Positions 47,032 through 56,924 of a stretch of 64,000 bases of DNA are shown here, piece by piece. Source of the stretch: Chlorobiaceae bacterium (GTDB lineage Bacteria > Bacteroidota > Chlorobiia > Chlorobiales > Chlorobiaceae). Within the stretch, counting starts at the first letter, position 1; each line of letters opens with the position of its first letter. The notes beneath the pieces were generated by a model, which was not told the origin of the DNA, made no database searches, and saw only the letters and a program-made list of their open reading frames with translations. A program made the position numbers and the translations under genes. Location of the stretch: positions 40,868 to 104,867 of the forward strand of contig JAAXXK010000001.1 in NCBI GenBank assembly GCA_013334525.1. Direction: 5' to 3'.

Positions 47032-48201
47032 ATGATTATGAGTGGTGAAGAATTGTCAAGTCAGGGCAGGTCATCGGCTTTTGTCGTCAGCGCACGTCAG
47101 CGCAAATGGCAGAAAATCAGCAAAACCGCAGGCGAATCGACCCTTCTTCTGATCGCGTCCTTTGTCGCAATCATAGTCTTTTTCATTTTCTTCTTCGTGA
47201 CACGGGATGCGGTGCCCTATTTTCAGATTCGAGGATTTAAAGAGTTTTTCACCAGTACCAACTGGTATCCGGCCGATGATCCTCCGGGCTTTGGAGCCCT
47301 GGCAATTATTTATGGAAGCCTTATGGTGACTGTCGGTTCGGCGCTTATCGCCATACCGATGGGAATTACCGCAGCGATCTGTCTTTCCGATGTGATTCCG
47401 TTTTCTGTTCGTCAATATGTCAAGCCGGTCATCGAGATGCTGGCCGCGATTCCTTCTGTTGCATTCGGTTTTTTTGCGCTTGTTATCCTGGCGCCGTTAC
47501 TTCAAAACTTTGGCGGTACTATCCTTATGTGGACATGGTGGGTTATTGTTTCACCATTTCTGCTGCTGGCGATCATCGTAGCCTCTGAACTATTGTCTGC
47601 CAAGGTTTCCGACGAAAAAAAACGAAAGCGTCTCCACACCTTCCTGAGTGTTGTATTGGGAATTATTGCTTTAGGTCTCCTCTTTTTTGTTGGAAATAAA
47701 CTGCAGCGAATTGAGATCCTGACAGGTACCAATGCCCTTAACGTCTCTATCATATTGAGTTTCATGGCGCTCCCCACGATTGTCAGCGTTTCCGAAGATG
47801 CATTGCAGGCTGTCGGTCGCGACCTTCGGGAAGGGAGCTACGCTCTCGGCGCCACAAGGGCTGAAACCATAGTCAAGACAATTCTGCCGGCAGCGAGCAG
47901 CGGAATTCTGGCTGCAGTGATCCTCGGCATCATGAGGGCTCTGGGCGAAACGATGGTGGTCTGGATGGCCTCCGGTAACTCGTCGCATATCCCGAGTCCG
48001 TGGTTCAATTACCTTGAGTCGGTTCGTACCTTGACGGCTACCATTGCCGGTGATATGGGTGAGGCTGATCAGGTTACCGGATCGGCGCGTTTCCATGTGC
48101 TGTTTGCCATGGGCTTGCTGCTGCTTGTTATCAGCTTCATATGCAATTTTATCAGTGAGCGGATCATTGTTCGCCAGCGGAAGGTTCTTTCCGGTCAATA
48201 A
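47032..48201 (+). CDS. pstC: phosphate ABC transporter permease PstC
   Basis: 389 residues with a cytoplasmic N-terminal stretch, a first membrane segment (LLLIASFVAIIVFFIFFFV), and the ABC permease core: IYGSLMVTVGSALIAIPMGI, IEMLAAIPSVAFGFFAL, and the EAA-type loop YALGATRAETIVKTILPAAS. It is longer than most PstC proteins because of an extra hydrophobic and charged segment (about residues 160-230) between core helices. Start ATG 47032, or ATG 47038 two codons on. Upstream of pstA by 54 bases. Confidence 0.95.
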   Translation: MIMSGEELSSQGRSSAFVVSARQRKWQKISKTAGESTLLLIASFVAIIVFFIFFFVTRDAVPYFQIRGFKEFFTSTNWYPADDPPGFGALAIIYGSLMVTVGSALIAIPMGITAAICLSDVIPFSVRQYVKPVIEMLAAIPSVAFGFFALVILAPLLQNFGGTILMWTWWVIVSPFLLLAIIVASELLSAKVSDEKKRKRLHTFLSVVLGIIALGLLFFVGNKLQRIEILTGTNALNVSIILSFMALPTIVSVSEDALQAVGRDLREGSYALGATRAETIVKTILPAASSGILAAVILGIMRALGETMVVWMASGNSSHIPSPWFNYLESVRTLTATIAGDMGEADQVTGSARFHVLFAMGLLLLVISFICNFISERIIVRQRKVLSGQ

Positions 48202-48255
48202 GATGAAATCTCTCCTTGCCGCAGGCAGAATTATTCAATCTAACTCTGTGATGTT

Positions 48256-49602
48256 ATGAATCTCGGAACCAGAAAACTGTTTGACCGTGCGTTTACCGCC
48301 CTGGGCTTCGGTTCCATCGCTATAATGGGGATGATGCTTATCATCGTGCTGGCGCCAATCGTAAGCAAAGGGGTAAGCGCGATTGTTTTTCGCTCTACGG
48401 TTGAACACCGGAAAATGCTCTATAGCGAGTTCCATAGAGGAAACCGAGTGTCGCTTGAAAAGGAGATTGCCGCTTCCGATGCTGCCCGTCGCCCTGTTTA
48501 TGAGATGCTCTCGGAATTTGAGGCCGAACTTGGCCTGATGGATGAGGATAAACAGCAGGAGTACAAAGCGAAACTTGATCAGGTGCGCACCGCCATCAAG
48601 GCGTTGCTCGGCCCTTTGCCGGGGGAATCCGAACCTGCATTGACAAGGTTCAAGTATGGCCAGAACAGATGGGAAAAGGCTGAAGAGAAGCTGAAAGAGC
48701 TGGTTTATGAAAAACAGTGGGATTACTCAAATCCCGATATTGCCGCAAAGGAGTATTTCGTCAGCCGCGCAACCGCTTTCGAAGGCACTTCGCTTGTCAG
48801 GCTTTTTCCCTATGTAGAAAAGAATATTGACAAAATGCTGTTGCCCGAGTGGACATTCTACTGGGGGTTCATTACCGACAGCTCAGTAGATTCCCATATT
48901 TTTGGAGGCATTTGGCCAGAGATTCAAGGCACATTCTTTCTTGCGTTGGGCGCCATGCTTTTTGCTTTTCCCCTCGGTGTGATAGCTGCCATATACTTTA
49001 CGGAATATGCCCGTGAAGGATTTATCACCAGTCTGTTGCGGAGCGCCAACAGCACGCTTGCCGGTGTGCCGAGTATCGTGTTCGGGTTGTTCGGATTAGC
49101 TTTTTTCATCAACACCCTCAAGGTTTCAGAATCCAAGAGCGTGCTGGCCGGTTCACTTACCCTTGCCATCATGATTCTTCCGACCATTATAAGGGCGGCT
49201 GAAGAGGCGATACTGTCAGTTCCCAAGACATACCGGGAAGCATCGCTTGGCCTTGGATCGACCAAATGGAATACCATCGTGACCGTGATTCTTCCTGCAG
49301 CACTTCCCGGTATACTGACCGGCGGGGTGATCAGCCTCGGCAGGGCGGCCGGTGAGACTGCGCCCATCATCTTTACGGCTGCTGTCAGCGTTGGTTCGGC
49401 CATCGGTCTTGCGGATGTTTTTTCCTCTCCGACACCAGCGCTCTCCTGGAATATATACAACCTTGCCAGTGAGCATGAAGCTGCGGCAGAAATTCGCCAT
49501 GTCCAGTATGGAATGGTGTTTGCGCTGATATCTATCGTTCTGATGCTTAATTTATCTGCAATTGTTCTGAGAGCGCGTATATCTAAAAAATTAAAAGGAT
49601 GA
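48256..49602 (+). CDS. pstA: phosphate ABC transporter permease PstA with long N-terminal insertion
   Basis: 448 residues, well above the ~290 common for PstA. After the first membrane segment (IAIMGMMLIIVLAPIVSKGV) there are about 150 charged, coiled-coil-like residues (EFEAELGLMDEDKQQEYKAK, RWEKAEEKLKELVYEKQW), probably periplasmic. The permease core follows: FALGAMLFAFPLGVIAAIY, the EAA loop EASLGLGSTKWNTIVTVILP and GRAAGETAPIIFTAA. It pairs with PstC; pstB starts six bases later. Confidence 0.94.
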   Translation: MNLGTRKLFDRAFTALGFGSIAIMGMMLIIVLAPIVSKGVSAIVFRSTVEHRKMLYSEFHRGNRVSLEKEIAASDAARRPVYEMLSEFEAELGLMDEDKQQEYKAKLDQVRTAIKALLGPLPGESEPALTRFKYGQNRWEKAEEKLKELVYEKQWDYSNPDIAAKEYFVSRATAFEGTSLVRLFPYVEKNIDKMLLPEWTFYWGFITDSSVDSHIFGGIWPEIQGTFFLALGAMLFAFPLGVIAAIYFTEYAREGFITSLLRSANSTLAGVPSIVFGLFGLAFFINTLKVSESKSVLAGSLTLAIMILPTIIRAAEEAILSVPKTYREASLGLGSTKWNTIVTVILPAALPGILTGGVISLGRAAGETAPIIFTAAVSVGSAIGLADVFSSPTPALSWNIYNLASEHEAAAEIRHVQYGMVFALISIVLMLNLSAIVLRARISKKLKG

Positions 49603-49608
49603 TAACCC

Positions 49609-50463
49609 ATGGGACTGACCGCTGAAACCATAGAGAGATCTCAGAACGCAGGTACAGCTGTTCGTGATATTTATCTGCCCCCTGAAAGAAAAAAAATATC
49701 AGGAGGCGGGGTGCCACATGTATCAGCAAAGAAATTTTCCATATACTACGGCGAATTCGAAGCCGTCAAGAAAGTCAATGCCGATATCCTTTCGAAATAT
49801 GTTACGGCCATTATCGGACCCAGCGGCTGCGGAAAAAGCACTTTTTTACGTGCAATCAACCGCATGAATGACCTGATTCCGAACTCCCACACGACAGGGG
49901 CTCTTTTGTTTGACGGTGAAGATGTATATGGGAAATTCACCGACGAAGTACTGCTGCGCAAGAAAATCGGCATGGTGTTCCAGAAGCCGAACCCTTTTCC
50001 AAAGTCGATTTTTGATAATATTGCATACGGCCCACGCCTGCATGGCATAAAGGACAAGAAGACCCTTGAGGGAATCGTTGAAAAGAGCCTTCGCAAGGCG
50101 GCACTCTGGGACGAGGTTTGTGATCGCCTCGACAAGAACGCCCTGAGTCTTTCCGGCGGGCAGCAACAGCGCCTTTGCGTAGCCAGGACGCTTGCCGTCG
50201 AACCCGAGATCCTTCTTCTCGACGAGCCGACCTCGGCTCTCGACCCCAAAGCCACGGCAAAGATAGAGGATCTTATCCAGGAGTTGCGTGGCAGTTACAC
50301 CATCATGATCGTCACCCATAACATGCAGCAGGCATCGAGGGTTTCGGATTATACCATGTTTTTCTACGAGGGAGTGCTGGTCGAACATGCACCGACAGCC
50401 CAGTTGTTTACCAACCCGAAAGACAGCATGACAGAAGATTACATAACCGGAAGATTCAGCTAA
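49609..50463 (+). CDS. pstB: phosphate ABC transporter ATP-binding protein PstB
   Basis: 284 residues. Walker [10 protein letters not shown], the Q-loop [14 protein letters not shown], signature LSGGQQQRL, and Walker [13 protein letters not shown] are intact. The phrase [11 protein letters not shown] after Walker A is diagnostic of PstB. It has about 40 extra N-terminal residues before the nucleotide-binding domain. It powers phosphate import through PstCA and lies between pstA and phoU in the usual order. Confidence 0.97.
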   Translation: MGLTAETIERSQNAGTAVRDIYLPPERKKISGGGVPHVSAKKFSIYYGEFEAVKKVNADILSKYVTAIIGPSGCGKSTFLRAINRMNDLIPNSHTTGALLFDGEDVYGKFTDEVLLRKKIGMVFQKPNPFPKSIFDNIAYGPRLHGIKDKKTLEGIVEKSLRKAALWDEVCDRLDKNALSLSGGQQQRLCVARTLAVEPEILLLDEPTSALDPKATAKIEDLIQELRGSYTIMIVTHNMQQASRVSDYTMFFYEGVLVEHAPTAQLFTNPKDSMTEDYITGRFS

Positions 50464-50481
50464 CGAATTAAATTCACTGCC

Positions 50482-51168
50482 ATGTCGGAAAGACCGGTAC
50501 ACGAGCATATCAGAGCACTCTCAGGAGAGCTTGTCCAACTGTCGGACAAGGTGCTTGGCAATTTTTACGAAGCACTTCAGGTCGCCAGGTTACAGGACTC
50601 ACAGGCGGCCCGTAAGATCAGGCTGGTTGATGACGAGATCAATCTCGCTGAAGTCAGGCTTGAGGAGCAGTGTCTCTCATTTCTTGCCCTTCAACAGCCG
50701 GTCGCAAGGGATCTCAGGACGATTGTGACGATTTTAAAGATAAACGACGACCTTGAGCGAATCGGAGACCTGGCTGTACATATCATCGAGCGTATGCCTG
50801 AACTCGGTCCTGAAGTAATGGATCGTTATGAGTTCGAAAAAATGGGACGTGTAGCTGGAGACATGGTCAAGAATTCGATCAAGGCGTTCGTTGATCGCGA
50901 TCAACATCTGGCCGACCAGGTCTGCAAATCAGACGAAAAGGTTGACACCATACACCGGCTGGTATTCAGAAAGGTTGCTGAGGCCATGAAGGCAGAAGGT
51001 TCCAATACTGATCAGCTTCTTGCCGTATTGAGCGTATCGCGCTATATCGAACGTATGGCCGATCATGCTACCCGCATTTCACTTGAAGTAATTTACCTTG
51101 TCACCGGCGAAATCGTCCGCCATTCAGAAGACTCATTCGAAAAGCTCATCCAGTCTCTGAAGGATTAA
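50482..51168 (+). CDS. phoU: phosphate-uptake regulator PhoU
   Basis: 228 residues with two tandem PhoU three-helix domains; LAVHIIERMP and DHATRISLEVIYLVTGE contain the E/D-rich metal-binding motifs, and ARDLRTIVTILKINDDLERI is typical. PhoU dampens PstSCAB and the Pho two-component system when phosphate is plentiful. It lies 18 bases after pstB and is closed by a strong terminator. No phoR or phoB gene is in the window. Confidence 0.95.
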   Translation: MSERPVHEHIRALSGELVQLSDKVLGNFYEALQVARLQDSQAARKIRLVDDEINLAEVRLEEQCLSFLALQQPVARDLRTIVTILKINDDLERIGDLAVHIIERMPELGPEVMDRYEFEKMGRVAGDMVKNSIKAFVDRDQHLADQVCKSDEKVDTIHRLVFRKVAEAMKAEGSNTDQLLAVLSVSRYIERMADHATRISLEVIYLVTGEIVRHSEDSFEKLIQSLKD

Positions 51169-51174
51169 TTCCTC

Positions 51175-51206
51175 AAAGCCCGGTGGTAATTGCCGGGCTT
51201 TTTTTT
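51175..51206 (+). terminator. rho-independent terminator of the pst-phoU operon
   Basis: AAAGCCCGG pairs with CCGGGCTTT around a short loop, followed by a run of eight T residues. It lies seven bases after the phoU stop. Confidence 0.9.
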
Positions 51207-51325
51207 CGCCCATTTGGCTTGATATAACCCCTTCGGACACTTAAATTAAGTGCACTTCCTGCAACCAGCGGCAAGTCAAACCAGACAGGGTCTTTTAACC
51301 AACAACAGCAACGAGCTTCATCACT

Positions 51326-52057
51326 ATGGCTAAACTTTTTGGCAAGATGTTCGGCGACAGTCCGAAATCCGGCGATATTCCAAAGGCTTTCTCGATTCAG
51401 GTCGATCCGTCGAAATTAAATCTCGCCACAAAGCCATCCGGCCCGGTCCATGAACAGCTCGAAACCCTGAAGCAGAAGCTCACCAAGCTCTCTTCGAACG
51501 TTGAGAACAACATCATGCTCGCCGTCAGGGCATCGACCAAGAAGAACCGCGAACTGGCAGCATCGGCCTTTGAATTCGATGAACAGTATATCCAGAAAGG
51601 GAAGTTCGAGGTGGAGTACCTGACACTTGCCTACGCGAATTTCCAGCAGCTCGCCGAGTCCGATCACAAGACGGTTGTCGATGCAGCAATGATCCTTAAG
51701 GAGCTCGAAAAAATCGCCCAGTTTGCCCTGAACATTGCGGGCAAGACCGAATATATCCAGCTTGCCAACGTCCAGGAGTTGCACAAGGACGAATACGGCC
51801 TGAAACCCATGGGCGACATTACCGCGGAAATGATCAAGAAAGCGGTCGAAGCCTTCGTGAGCGGCAACTCGAAGCACGCCAGCGAAACGCTCGACATGAT
51901 GAAAGAGATCGACGGACTCTATCAGGACGCCGTCAAAAAGCTCAAATCGGATGTAAACGACCAGAACATCACCAACCTCACCGGAATCCTTTCGGTGGTT
52001 GAACATGTAAGGGCAACGGCCCAGATCTCATGTACGATCGCAAGCCATTTCTGCTGA
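51326..52057 (+). CDS. PhoU-like helical protein
   Basis: 243 residues, all-helical. The middle (LETLKQKLTKLSSNVENNIM) and later segments (AEMIKKAVEAFVSGNSKHAS, LTGILSVVEHVRATAQIS) follow the repeated helix pattern of PhoU domains, but the canonical E/DxxxD metal clusters are less clear than in the adjacent phoU. It has its own 120-base upstream gap and its own terminator, so it is an independent unit. A role in phosphate or polyphosphate control is inferred from position. Confidence 0.7.
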   Translation: MAKLFGKMFGDSPKSGDIPKAFSIQVDPSKLNLATKPSGPVHEQLETLKQKLTKLSSNVENNIMLAVRASTKKNRELAASAFEFDEQYIQKGKFEVEYLTLAYANFQQLAESDHKTVVDAAMILKELEKIAQFALNIAGKTEYIQLANVQELHKDEYGLKPMGDITAEMIKKAVEAFVSGNSKHASETLDMMKEIDGLYQDAVKKLKSDVNDQNITNLTGILSVVEHVRATAQISCTIASHFC

Positions 52058-52087
52058 GCCAGGCCTGTGTTTTCACTTTTTTCTGAA

Positions 52088-52114
52088 AAGGCGGGCCCGG
52101 TGCCCGCCTTTTTT
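52088..52114 (+). terminator. rho-independent terminator of the PhoU-like gene
   Basis: AAGGCGGGC and GCCCGCCTT form a perfect 9-bp stem, followed by TTTT. It starts 31 bases after the stop codon. Confidence 0.9.
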
Positions 52115-52230
52115 GCTTCCCGGATGCGGGCAAGCCGGGATTGCGGATTTATACCTTGTGTTTATATCTTTCCCGGTAGCGGAGTACAACAGGATATGAT
52201 ATACCGAATGCACCACTGAACAAGAGACCA

Positions 52231-53322
52231 ATGAAGAGGTTTATCGATAAGGTTCGCTCCAGAAAGTTTCTGATCCCGGCGCTTGTTGTCATCATTGCCG
52301 CCGCTTTCTGGGGGCTGCAGCATAAGCCAAAGGCTTCGCAAGTAAAGAGTCAGGGTTTTGTGACCAGGGTTCCTGTAAGCGTTGCTGTAGCCGAAAAGGG
52401 CTCTGTCCGCGACAGCTTCGCCGTTGTAGGCATCAGCGAGGCATACCGTGACGTTGATATCAGTTCTGAAACCGGAGGAGTCGTCCGCTCCGTTTCTGCC
52501 GAAGTCGGCCAGCAAAAAAGGGCTGGCCAGATACTCTTCAAAGTCGACGACGATGTGGTCGCATCCCTGTTGCGCAAGGCTGAGGTGAACCGGGAACTTG
52601 CGCGTCGCGATTTCGATCGCTACAAGGCGCTCCAGCAGGAGGGAGCGGTCGCTGTTTCAAGCTTCGAAGCCATGCGGCTCAAGTTCGCGGATGCCGAAGC
52701 TGATCTGGTGGCTGCCAGGAGAAAGTTCAGCGATACCCAGATCAAGGCGCCCATCTCCGGCACAATCACTTCGCGTCTCGTCGATGTCGGCGCCCTGCTC
52801 CAGCCTGGCACCAAAGTGGCGGGCATGGTCGATCTGTCTAAAGTCAGGATCAAGTCGGCCGTTCCGGAAAAGCAGGTGGCGCGCCTCTCTGAAGGCACAC
52901 CAGTGCAGGTTACCACCGATGTCTACCCCGGACGCGTTTTCAGGGCGGCCATAACCACCATCAGCGCCAAATCCTACCGTGGCCACACCTATCAGGTCGA
53001 AGTGGTCATGGACAACCCGAAGGATACCCCGTTCCGGGCCGGGATGTTCGCCCGCACAGCCTTTGTGGCCGGAAGCTCACGGGAAGCGCTGCTCGTTCCG
53101 CGTCAGGCCCTTGTCGGGAGTGTTAAGGAGCCGGAGTTGTTCGTCGTCAGCAAGGGGATCGCCCGCCTCCGTAAAGTCGCCGTCGGCGATGAAACCGGCG
53201 GCAACCTCGAAGTACTCAGGGGAGTAGCTCCCGGCGACAGCGTCATCGTAAGCGGCCAGAACGAACTCAGTGAAGGGCTGCCGGTTATCGTTGTCAAAAA
53301 GGCAAGCCGCCCGGGATCATGA
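52231..53322 (+). CDS. RND efflux periplasmic adaptor (membrane fusion protein)
   Basis: 363 residues with an N-terminal membrane anchor (KFLIPALVVIIAAAFWGL). The family order is clear: biotinyl-lipoyl halves (SETGGVVRSVSAEVGQQKRA, and IKAPISGTITSRLVDVGALL), a helical hairpin between them (NRELARRDFDRYKALQQEGA), then beta-barrel and membrane-proximal domains. It couples the RND pump to an outer-membrane channel, which is not in the window. It overlaps the pump gene by four bases (ATGA). Confidence 0.94.
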   Translation: MKRFIDKVRSRKFLIPALVVIIAAAFWGLQHKPKASQVKSQGFVTRVPVSVAVAEKGSVRDSFAVVGISEAYRDVDISSETGGVVRSVSAEVGQQKRAGQILFKVDDDVVASLLRKAEVNRELARRDFDRYKALQQEGAVAVSSFEAMRLKFADAEADLVAARRKFSDTQIKAPISGTITSRLVDVGALLQPGTKVAGMVDLSKVRIKSAVPEKQVARLSEGTPVQVTTDVYPGRVFRAAITTISAKSYRGHTYQVEVVMDNPKDTPFRAGMFARTAFVAGSSREALLVPRQALVGSVKEPELFVVSKGIARLRKVAVGDETGGNLEVLRGVAPGDSVIVSGQNELSEGLPVIVVKKASRPGS

Positions 53323-56300
53323 CCATTACCGGACTTGCCATCAAACGGCCGACCCTTGTCGTCGTGCTGTTCTCGATCCTTGGAATCCTGGGGTTTTTCA
53401 GTTACCGTCAGCTCAAGTACGAACTTCTGCCGAAGATGACTCCTCCGGTCGTGACCATTTCGACTGTATACGAAGGAGCCTCTCCAAATGAGGTTGAGAC
53501 TTCGGTGACCAAACCGGTCGAAGAGGCGGTCTCGGCTATCGAAAAGATCTCCACCATCAATGCAGTCTCCACTGAGGGGCACTCGCTGGTCACCATAGAA
53601 TTTTCAAATTCCGCCGACATAGACAAATCGTTGCAGGATGTTCAACGCAAGGTCAACGAATCGAGGGGCAAGCTGCCCGACGAGGTCAAAGCTCCGATCG
53701 TCTCCCGCTTTGCGCTGGATGAGACGCCGGTGCTGCGTATTGGTTCCACATCGAATCTCTCCGATATCGCCTTCTACCAGCTGTTGAAGGATGAGGTCAA
53801 ACCTGCCCTGTCGAGCATAGATGGGGTCGGCCAGGTGATCATACAGGGCGGGCGTGAGCGTGAAATCAGGGTCAACCTCGACATCCAGAGGCTCGAAAGC
53901 AATGGTATGACCGTCAATGACGTGCTTGATGCCGTCCGCAAGGCGAACCTTGATTTCCCGACAGGTAAGGTAGATGCCGGCGACCGTCAGTTTGTGCTGC
54001 GCCTGGCCGGCAAGTTCACGAGCCTCGACGACCTCAGGAACCTCGTCATCCGCTCATCTGCTTCGTCAGGAGTGGTTTATCTCAGGGATGTGGCCGAGGT
54101 GCAGGACACCTTCAAGGAGATCAAAACCATGTCACGCGTCAACGGCCGCAACTCCGTAGGCATTGTGATCATGAAGCAGAGCGACGCCAACACCGTCGAC
54201 GTGAGCAGGCTCGCGCGCCAGCAGCTTATCCGGATTGAAAAGCTCTACGCCGACAAGGGGCTGAAATTTGAAATCGCGCAGGACGCCTCCACATTCACCT
54301 TCGATGCGGTCACGGCCGTACAGCAGGATCTGTTCCTGGCCATCCTGCTGGTGGCGCTGGTCATGCTGGTGTTCCTGCACAGCCTGCGCAACTCGCTGAT
54401 CGTCATGGTGGCCATACCCACCTCGCTGGTGACCACCTTCATCGGCATGTACCTTTTCGATTTTTCGCTCAACCTTATGACCCTGCTGTCGCTGTCGCTG
54501 GTGGTCGGTGTGCTGGTCGACGACTCGATTGTGGTGCTCGAGAACATCTACCGGCATCTCGAAAAAGGGGAAGCTTCCCGCGATGCAGCACTGACAGGCC
54601 GGAACGAGATCGGATTCACGGCCGTGTCGATCACCATGGTTGATGTGGTAGTTTTTCTGCCGCTCTCACTGGTAAGCGGCCTTGTCGGCAATATCCTGCG
54701 CGAATTTTCGGTGGTGATGGTGATCTCGACGCTGGTAAGCCTTTTCGTATCGTTCACCGTAACGCCGCTTCTTGCATCGCGCTTTTCGAAAGTCGAGAAG
54801 CTTTCCACAGAAAGGCTTGGCGGGCGAATCGCCATCGGCTTCGAGCGCCGGTATACCCAGGCAAGGGAGTGGTACCTCAGGCTGCTCGCCTGGAGCCTCC
54901 GTAATCCCCGCAAGGTGATCATTGCGGCGACGCTGCTGCTTATTTCCTCTTTTGCGCTTGTCTTCAGTGGGCGCATCGGCGGCCAGTTCATGGAGGTCTC
55001 CGACAGGGGCGAGTTTTCGGTCATGCTTGAACTCGAACCAGGCACCAGCCTGCAGGATACCAACAACCTTGCCCGTCAGATCGAGGAGCGGCTGCGCAAA
55101 TATACTGAAGTCAACAAGCTGCTGGTCAACGTGGGTGTCTCAAGCGAAGGATTGCTGGACCAGACTGCCGACAACGTCGCGGAGATCATCGTCCACCTGG
55201 TCCCGAAGGGCCAGCGCAAACGCACCACTGACCAGGTCATGCACAGCATCCGGGGCAGCCTTCACGATATCGTCGGACTCAAATTGAGCATCAATCCCAT
55301 CGGTATTTTCGGTACGGCCAACGAAACCCCGGTAGCGGTAATTATCAGCGGGCCGTCCAGGGGCTCTGTGGCCAGGGTTGCCAAGGCGCTCCAGGACAGT
55401 CTGAAACAAATTCCCGGCGCTGTGGATGTGCGCCTTTCGTCGCAGGTAGGGAGCCCCGAGATGCGTATCGACGTCGACCGTGAGCAGATGTCGACATTCG
55501 GCCTTGCCATGTCCGACGTTGGAGCCGCCATGCGTGTCGGCTATGCAGGGGAGGATGTCGGAAAGTTTCGCGAAGGCGCTGACGATTACGACATCAGGGT
55601 GATTCTTGACCAGCAGTACCGCAGAAAGACCGATGAGGTCGGCGACCTTTCGTTCCGGACGGCAGGCGGTGAGCTGGTCCGGCTCGGCCAGTTCTCCACT
55701 CCCGAGCAGTCACGGGGTTACTCGGTACTGCAGCGCAGGAACCGCAACAACTCCATATGGGTCAAGGCCCAGGTGGTCGGACGCCCCGTCGGCAGCGTCG
55801 GCCAGGATATCGAAAAGGCCATCTCAGGCATGAAACGAAGTGGCATCATGCCCTCTACGGTAACGCATGCCTACGAATCGGATCTCAAGCGGCAGGGAGA
55901 GTCATTCTCGACCCTGCTCTATGCCTTCCTTGTTGCGATCATTTTCGTCTACCTCATCATGGTCGCGCTCTACGACTCCTACGTATGGCCGATGGTGGTG
56001 CTCTTCTCCATTCCCCTGGCCATCATAGGCGCGCTTTACGCCCTGGCCCTGCTGGGTAAATCCCTGACCATCTTCACGATCCTCGGTATCATCATGCTCG
56101 TAGGCCTTGTTGGCAAAAACGCCATCCTGCTGGTCGATTTCATCAACAAGTTCAGGGAGGAGGGGATGGAGATCACCGAAGCCATAGTCGAAGCAGGAAA
56201 AGACCGGCTCAGGCCGATCCTCATGACGACACTGACTCTCGTGTTCGGCCTTTTGCCGATCGCCCTCTCCGCAAGTTCGGGTTCCGAATGGAAATCGGGC

Positions 56301-56417
56301 CTTGCCGTCGCCCTGATCGGAGGGCTCTCCAGCTCCATGTTCCTGACGCTCCTGGTCATACCCGTCGTCTATGTCTGGTTCGACTCGATTCAGCAGCGCT
56401 TCAGGACAAAAAAATGA
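53319..56417 (+). CDS. RND-family efflux transporter (AcrB/MexF-like)
   Basis: 1032 residues with twelve membrane helices and two large periplasmic loops. The N terminus (LAIKRPTLVVVLFSILGILG), VLVDDSIVVLENIYRHLEKG with the proton-relay Asp pair, and the late IIMLVGLVGKNAILLVDF and GKDRLRPILMTTLTLVFGLL are hallmarks of the HAE1/HAE2 families. It exports drugs, bile-like compounds or lipids by proton antiport. Substrate unknown. The ATG at 53319 overlaps the adaptor stop. Confidence 0.95.
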   Translation: MTITGLAIKRPTLVVVLFSILGILGFFSYRQLKYELLPKMTPPVVTISTVYEGASPNEVETSVTKPVEEAVSAIEKISTINAVSTEGHSLVTIEFSNSADIDKSLQDVQRKVNESRGKLPDEVKAPIVSRFALDETPVLRIGSTSNLSDIAFYQLLKDEVKPALSSIDGVGQVIIQGGREREIRVNLDIQRLESNGMTVNDVLDAVRKANLDFPTGKVDAGDRQFVLRLAGKFTSLDDLRNLVIRSSASSGVVYLRDVAEVQDTFKEIKTMSRVNGRNSVGIVIMKQSDANTVDVSRLARQQLIRIEKLYADKGLKFEIAQDASTFTFDAVTAVQQDLFLAILLVALVMLVFLHSLRNSLIVMVAIPTSLVTTFIGMYLFDFSLNLMTLLSLSLVVGVLVDDSIVVLENIYRHLEKGEASRDAALTGRNEIGFTAVSITMVDVVVFLPLSLVSGLVGNILREFSVVMVISTLVSLFVSFTVTPLLASRFSKVEKLSTERLGGRIAIGFERRYTQAREWYLRLLAWSLRNPRKVIIAATLLLISSFALVFSGRIGGQFMEVSDRGEFSVMLELEPGTSLQDTNNLARQIEERLRKYTEVNKLLVNVGVSSEGLLDQTADNVAEIIVHLVPKGQRKRTTDQVMHSIRGSLHDIVGLKLSINPIGIFGTANETPVAVIISGPSRGSVARVAKALQDSLKQIPGAVDVRLSSQVGSPEMRIDVDREQMSTFGLAMSDVGAAMRVGYAGEDVGKFREGADDYDIRVILDQQYRRKTDEVGDLSFRTAGGELVRLGQFSTPEQSRGYSVLQRRNRNNSIWVKAQVVGRPVGSVGQDIEKAISGMKRSGIMPSTVTHAYESDLKRQGESFSTLLYAFLVAIIFVYLIMVALYDSYVWPMVVLFSIPLAIIGALYALALLGKSLTIFTILGIIMLVGLVGKNAILLVDFINKFREEGMEITEAIVEAGKDRLRPILMTTLTLVFGLLPIALSASSGSEWKSGLAVALIGGLSSSMFLTLLVIPVVYVWFDSIQQRFRTKK

Positions 56418-56521
56418 ACCTGTTCACATGACCCCTTATGCACGGCAGGTCAGCCGTCGCATAGGTGTATTTGCCCTGTAACTGTTATCTTTGATTAAAT
56501 GCTCCCGAAATTTATACCGTC

Positions 56522-56914
56522 ATGAATCTGTTCTCCACCCAGGAACCGGCGCTGCTCATCTGCCGCATAGTACTCGCCTTCGCCTGGATCTATCAGGGGC
56601 TGGTACCCAAGATCGTCTGCAAGAGTCCCGGCGAGGTTAACCTGATTGCCCCGGTGGCACCGATCTACGAGATCGCCTGCAACCTGATTACCTACATGGG
56701 GTATGGCGAGATAGTGTTCGGCCTGGCTATCCTGATTTTGGCTAAAAGATGGATGTTCCAGCTCAACATTGTTGTGCTTGTTGTGCTTCTCGCTTATGTT
56801 GGCTTTGTCGAACCGGGCATGTTTACGCTGCCTTTCAATCCCCTGACGCTCAACGCGGCGCTTGTCGGCCTGTCGCTTATCGCGTTGCTGGAGATGAAAA
56901 AAAACGAAATGTGA
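56522..56914 (+). CDS. DoxX-like small membrane protein
   Basis: 130 residues with four predicted membrane helices. The start (LLICRIVLAFAWIYQGLVPK) and IAPVAPIYEIACNLITYMGY match the DoxX-like family, whose members are often found beside oxidases and redox proteins. Function is uncertain. It precedes a large membrane protein by 10 bases and probably works with it. Confidence 0.8.
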   Translation: MNLFSTQEPALLICRIVLAFAWIYQGLVPKIVCKSPGEVNLIAPVAPIYEIACNLITYMGYGEIVFGLAILILAKRWMFQLNIVVLVVLLAYVGFVEPGMFTLPFNPLTLNAALVGLSLIALLEMKKNEM

Positions 56915-56924
56915 CCGAAGGATC

